A stretch of DNA of 9,484 nt. It comes from Balneolaceae bacterium SMO_bin1 (GTDB lineage Bacteria; Bacteroidota; Rhodothermia; Balneolales; Balneolaceae). Under the pieces are notes generated by a model. It was not told the DNA's origin and did no database searches. It saw nothing but the letters and a program-made list of their open reading frames with translations. Made by a program: the position numbers and the translations under genes. How positions within the stretch are numbered: the first letter of the stretch is position 1; the number at the start of each line of letters is the position of its first letter. Where the stretch lies: the NCBI GenBank assembly GCA_003123965.1, contig NNSL01000443.1, positions 1 through 9,484 on the forward strand, written 5' to 3'. Below, in pieces: positions 7,237 through 9,484 of the stretch.

Positions 7237-7366
7237 AGAACTCTTGGGCTTTCTTCCTCAAATTTCCTTCAGAATTGGTTTTTACATTCTAGAATTTACT
7301 TATTCAAGAAAGTTTAAATTTTTGCAGCAAGTTACCTGTGCGCGGGCAGGTTTAGCCGGCACGTGC

Positions 7367-7723
7367 TTAACCGTAAAGTTTAATTTGCTGTACCCATTCT
7401 TCTGTAGGCGTGTCAAACGAGATATGGTTAGAGCAACCGGCATCCAGAATGGGCTGAAGAAATTGATCGGGGTAGCCGTTGTGTACGGCTATATACGTGT
7501 CCGACAACTTTAATTCCCGAAGTGATTGTATCTGCTCTTCTTTAGGATTTGGCAGGGCATCCACATCAATAAGCGCAATGTCAAATGCAGGGCCGGAATG
7601 TTCGGCGCTCTTTTCTTTAAAATCGCGTAAGGTACGCATGTGTACATCAAAGCCGTTTTCAGAAAGTACTCGCTCAACGGACTGATTTAATATAGTAGGC
7701 CGTCCCAGATAAAGTATCCTCAT
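7367..7723 (-). CDS. Stand-alone degenerate receiver (pseudo-receiver) domain protein
   Basis: A 118-residue protein that is a single receiver-like domain with the expected alternation of strands and helices. The third strand FDIALIDVDALPNP carries D53 in the place of the phosphorylated aspartate. The acidic pair after strand 1 is replaced (ILYLGRPT), strand 4 ends YIAVHNG without the usual T/S, and the conserved lysine before the last helix is absent (HISFDTPTEE). Such domains usually cannot be phosphorylated in the standard way and act through protein contacts. It lacks an output domain. It lies between the LuxR-type regulator (145 bases upstream) and kaiC (342 bases downstream) on the same strand, so a role as adaptor in the same pathway is likely. 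The fold call comes from pattern reading only; divergence lowers certainty. Confidence 0.75.
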   Translation of the reverse strand: MRILYLGRPTILNQSVERVLSENGFDVHMRTLRDFKEKSAEHSGPAFDIALIDVDALPNPKEEQIQSLRELKLSDTYIAVHNGYPDQFLQPILDAGCSNHISFDTPTEEWVQQIKLYG

Positions 7724-7805
7724 GTATAGTAAGATTAGAAAAGTGACTTCTCACAAAAAGCGGTTTACTGAATGGGATAACGGATAGAGCGGTGGTGGTT
7801 CAGCA

Positions 7806-7813
7806 CAAACGTA
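7806..7813 (-). promoter_or_regulatory. Candidate -7 element (TAnnTTTG) for the pseudo-receiver gene
   Basis: On the minus strand the bases read TACGTTTG, an exact match to the Bacteroidota -7 consensus, which would give a leader of roughly 75 bases before the start at 7723. No clear TTG is found about 20 bases further upstream, so only half of the promoter is supported. The element overlaps one arm of a 7-bp inverted repeat, CAGCACA (7801-7807) / TGTGCTG (7839-7845). Confidence 0.35.
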
Positions 7814-7868
7814 GACGTGACTTTCCAAGGTAAGGCCCTGTGCTGCCCAATGTAAAATTTAATTCAAA

Positions 7869-8528
7869 TTAACCAGTACCCTCTATATTGTATACATTAT
7901 GCTTGATAGCATATTTAACCAGCCCGGCGGTATTTTTGGCGCCCGTTTTCTGCAGTATATTTCGCCGGTGGGCATCTACCGTTCGTACGCTAATAGACAG
8001 CAGATCACCGATTTGTTTATTGGTGTATTCCCTGCAAATTAGATTCAATACTTCCAATTCGCGTTCGGTGAGTTCAGCGGATGACTCTTGCTCACTCGAG
8101 GTATCCTCGAGCAGCCCAGTTAAAATTTTTATGGAATCATCACAGAGGTATTGATTGCCGCCTTGAATGACCCCAATGGCATTAATTAACTCTTTTTTTC
8201 CTCGTTTTTTAAAAATATACCCTGCGGCACCGGCTTTCAGAACGGGTTTAATTTTCTCAGTATGTTTGTTATCACTTAAAGCCAAAATTTTCAAGTCGGG
8301 AGCAATATCGGTGATTTGCTCTATAATTCCCGGTACTTCAACGTCTGGCAGGCTTAAGTCGAGGATAAGCAAATTATGCGCGCCAGTTTTGATACGCTCA
8401 AAAAGCTCCTCACTGTTTTTAACTGAATCACTCACACGCAGGCCGTCTTCATCGGCAATAATAAGCTCTACGCCATCACGGAATATATGGTGATGGATAG
8501 CAAGCAATATGTCGGTTGTTTCACTCAT
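7869..8528 (-). CDS. NarL/FixJ-type response regulator with LuxR helix-turn-helix, atypical receiver
   Basis: A 219-residue DNA-binding regulator. The receiver (about 5-122) keeps the phospho-acceptor D57 in LLILDLSLPD, S85 in ILALSD and K107 in GAAGYIFKK. The acidic pair is lost, however: the family's A-D-D-H reads A-I-H-H at 10-13, while the following IFRDGV is standard. The LuxR-type helix-turn-helix covers about 151-214, with LTERELEVLNLI, then NKQIGDLLSISVRTVDAH and RRNILQKTGAKN as the recognition region. It is the first gene of the signalling run on the minus strand and is the likely transcriptional output of the LOV kinase, though pairing is inferred from proximity. Loss of the acidic pair suggests weak or phosphorylation-independent control. 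The ATG at 8528 has no Shine-Dalgarno. Family call is firm. Confidence 0.93.
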   Translation of the reverse strand: MSETTDILLAIHHHIFRDGVELIIADEDGLRVSDSVKNSEELFERIKTGAHNLLILDLSLPDVEVPGIIEQITDIAPDLKILALSDNKHTEKIKPVLKAGAAGYIFKKRGKKELINAIGVIQGGNQYLCDDSIKILTGLLEDTSSEQESSAELTERELEVLNLICREYTNKQIGDLLSISVRTVDAHRRNILQKTGAKNTAGLVKYAIKHNVYNIEGTG

Positions 8529-8624
8529 TTGGCTCTGTAATTATGCTAGTTTTAAACGCAAACGCTGCACCGTTCGGGGAGTTCGCGTAACGCTTGAAAA
8601 TGACTGAAATCTGAGCCTAGGATA

Positions 8625-8652
8625 ACTTATTTGCAGCTACTTATAAATAAGT
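8625..8652. repeat. Inverted repeat ACTTATTT/AAATAAGT upstream of the LuxR-type regulator
   Basis: Perfect 8-base arms at 8625-8632 and 8645-8652 flank a 12-base spacer. The element is about 100 bases upstream of the regulator's start codon. Its last two bases are also the first two of the next hairpin, so on RNA the two structures cannot both form completely. AT-richness makes chance occurrence fairly likely. Confidence 0.35.
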
Positions 8653-8684
8653 GGTTTAGCCTAAATTGCGGTAGGCTAAAACAC
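8651..8684 (-). terminator. 13-bp hairpin between rodA and the LuxR-type regulator, possible rodA terminator
   Basis: Arms GTGGTTTAGCCTA (8651-8663) and TAGGCTAAAACAC (8672-8684) pair over 13 bases with one mismatch and an 8-base loop. On the minus strand the stem is followed by TTATTTAT, a weak U-rich tract, about 105 bases after the rodA stop. It could end the rodA transcript. The weak tract leaves open an operator or structured leader for the regulator gene. Confidence 0.4.
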
Positions 8685-8789
8685 GTATCAAAGCAGGGCG
8701 TATATTTCCATTTTTTAAATTATAAGATTTTTAAATCTTTTCTTCACATTTGGCAGCAAGGCCGGCTATTATAAACGTAGTTCTGGCAG

Positions 8790-9484
8790 CTATCGGTAAA
8801 TGCTCATCTGCCGTTTATTAAAGTCCAGGTTCAGGCAAATGGCCAGCATAAGGGTATTGGTCAGAAGGGCCGAGCCGCCATAGCTGATGAAGGGCAGGGG
8901 CAGGCCAATAACGGGCAGCAGACCCGTAGCACTGCCGATATTTATGAAAAAGTGAATAAAGAATACCGATGCCACACCCACCATGGTAATTTGGGCAAAG
9001 GGGTGCTTATGGTTTTGGGCGCTGTTTAGCAGCCTGAACAGGAGCCCCATAAAGAGTATGAGAACAAATGAGGCCCCCACAAAGCCAAACTCCTCGGCAA
9101 TTACGCAGTAGATAAAATCGGTCCACTGCTCCGGCAGAAAACGCAGCTGGGTTTGGGTGCCTTCCATAAAGCCCTTGCCGTACACTCCGCCCGAGCCAAT
9201 TGCCGTTTTGGCCTGAATAACATTCCAGCCTGCTCCCTGTGGGTCAAAATCGGGGTTTGTAAAGGCTTCAATGCGCCCGCGCTGGTACGGCTGCAGCACC
9301 TGATACAGCGCTACCTGCACGCCGATTACAATCAAGATGCCAAACACAAACGATGAGAGCGTGAGCCATGTTCGCCGCTGGATAAAGAAAATAAGGAACG
9401 TGAATATGATTGCGGCCATCAGCCCCCAGTACCATCCAATGATACACAGGTAGCCGATTACTGCCGGTGAGATAATGAAAAGTG
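8790..9484 (-). CDS. rodA: RodA, SEDS peptidoglycan glycosyltransferase, C-terminal 230 residues (cut by window edge)
   Basis: The frame is open from the window edge to the TAG at 8790-8792, so the ATG at 9417-9419 is internal and not the start. RodA is an inner-membrane polymerase that builds glycan strands with a class B penicillin-binding protein in the rod-shape elongation complex. The fragment shows several hydrophobic membrane segments. It has the SEDS motifs NPDFDPQGAGWNVIQAKTAI, GSGGVYGKGF, GTQTQLRFLPEQWTDFIYCV with the presumed catalytic Asp (codon 9117-9119), AEEFGFVG, and LPFISYGGSALL near the end. The residue before T-D-F is W, where many RodA proteins have H; all other motifs are intact. 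It probably ends an elongation operon lying outside the window, and its relation to the signalling genes downstream seems to be only shared direction. Confidence 0.96.
   Translation of the reverse strand, partial: LFIISPAVIGYLCIIGWYWGLMAAIIFTFLIFFIQRRTWLTLSSFVFGILIVIGVQVALYQVLQPYQRGRIEAFTNPDFDPQGAGWNVIQAKTAIGSGGVYGKGFMEGTQTQLRFLPEQWTDFIYCVIAEEFGFVGASFVLILFMGLLFRLLNSAQNHKHPFAQITMVGVASVFFIHFFINIGSATGLLPVIGLPLPFISYGGSALLTNTLMLAICLNLDFNKRQMSIYR

Larger units (their letters stand above)
7025..7366 (-). promoter_or_regulatory. 342-base intergenic region upstream of kaiC, rich in inverted repeats
   Basis: No credible gene is seen here on either strand. The region holds two good inverted repeats, listed separately (7064-7084 and 7198-7236). 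Smaller elements are a 10-base palindrome ATTCTAGAAT at 7286-7295, a weak hairpin ACCTG/CAGGT with an 8-base loop at 7334-7351, and the palindrome GCACGTGC at 7359-7366 touching the receiver stop codon. Neither of the last two has a U tract, so a terminator for the receiver gene is not convincing. The length and structure suggest that kaiC has its own controlled promoter and is not only read through from the receiver. No -10/-35 or TAnnTTTG match was found on the minus strand. Confidence 0.5.

Noticed and set aside
7244..7513. An 89-codon plus-strand open frame running from the intergenic region into the receiver gene
   Set aside because: It overlaps the receiver coding region on the opposite strand and has no recognisable motif or initiation signal.
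8724..8739. AT-only stem AAGATTT/AAATCTT after rodA as a terminator
   Set aside because: The stem is short, almost entirely A-T, and has only a mixed AT tract after it; the GTGGTTTAGCCTA hairpin is the better candidate.
1..9484. CRISPR array, insertion sequence, tRNA or rRNA
   Set aside because: I saw no regularly spaced direct repeats, no transposase motifs with terminal repeats, and no tRNA or rRNA signature sequences on either strand by eye.

Overview
The window looks like a chromosomal segment of a bacterium from the Bacteroidota/Balneolota side of the tree (a Balneolales-type organism is my best guess). The evidence is tandem OmpH/Skp genes of the Bacteroidota style, mostly AT-rich leaders without clear Shine-Dalgarno sequences, one match to the Bacteroidota -7 promoter consensus TAnnTTTG, mid-range GC by eye, and HisKA_2-type signalling. 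This placement is inference; there is no rRNA or tRNA in the window.

Layout. Bases 1-722 (+) hold the tail of one OmpH/Skp-family periplasmic chaperone gene and then a second one, which carries two apparent single-base deletions near its 3' end. A strong intrinsic terminator follows. Bases 751-1863 (-) encode a von Willebrand factor A (VWA) domain protein with an intact metal-binding motif, divergent from rnhB (RNase HII, 1951-2583, +). From 2580 to 8528 every gene is on the minus strand and all are signalling genes. In transcription order they are a NarL/LuxR-type response regulator (8528-7869), a stand-alone degenerate receiver (7723-7367), a two-domain KaiC-like ATPase (7024-5588) and a 992-residue histidine kinase (5558-2580). 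The kinase carries a canonical LOV blue-light domain. Upstream of these, also on the minus strand, lies the 3' part of rodA (8790-9484, cut by the window edge).

How the genes may work together. The kinase reads as degenerate receiver, LOV, PAS, PAS, GAF-like, PAS, HisKA_2, HATPase. It sits 29 bases behind kaiC, so those two are very probably co-transcribed. The two receiver genes lie just upstream with longer, structured intergenic gaps containing several inverted repeats. My reading is a blue-light-sensing signalling module built around a KaiC-like ATPase. All three receiver-like domains lack the usual Mg2+-binding acidic pair. This recalls, but does not prove kinship with, the pseudo-receivers of the cyanobacterial clock proteins KaiA and CikA. 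No kaiA or kaiB is visible, so a true circadian oscillator should not be assumed.
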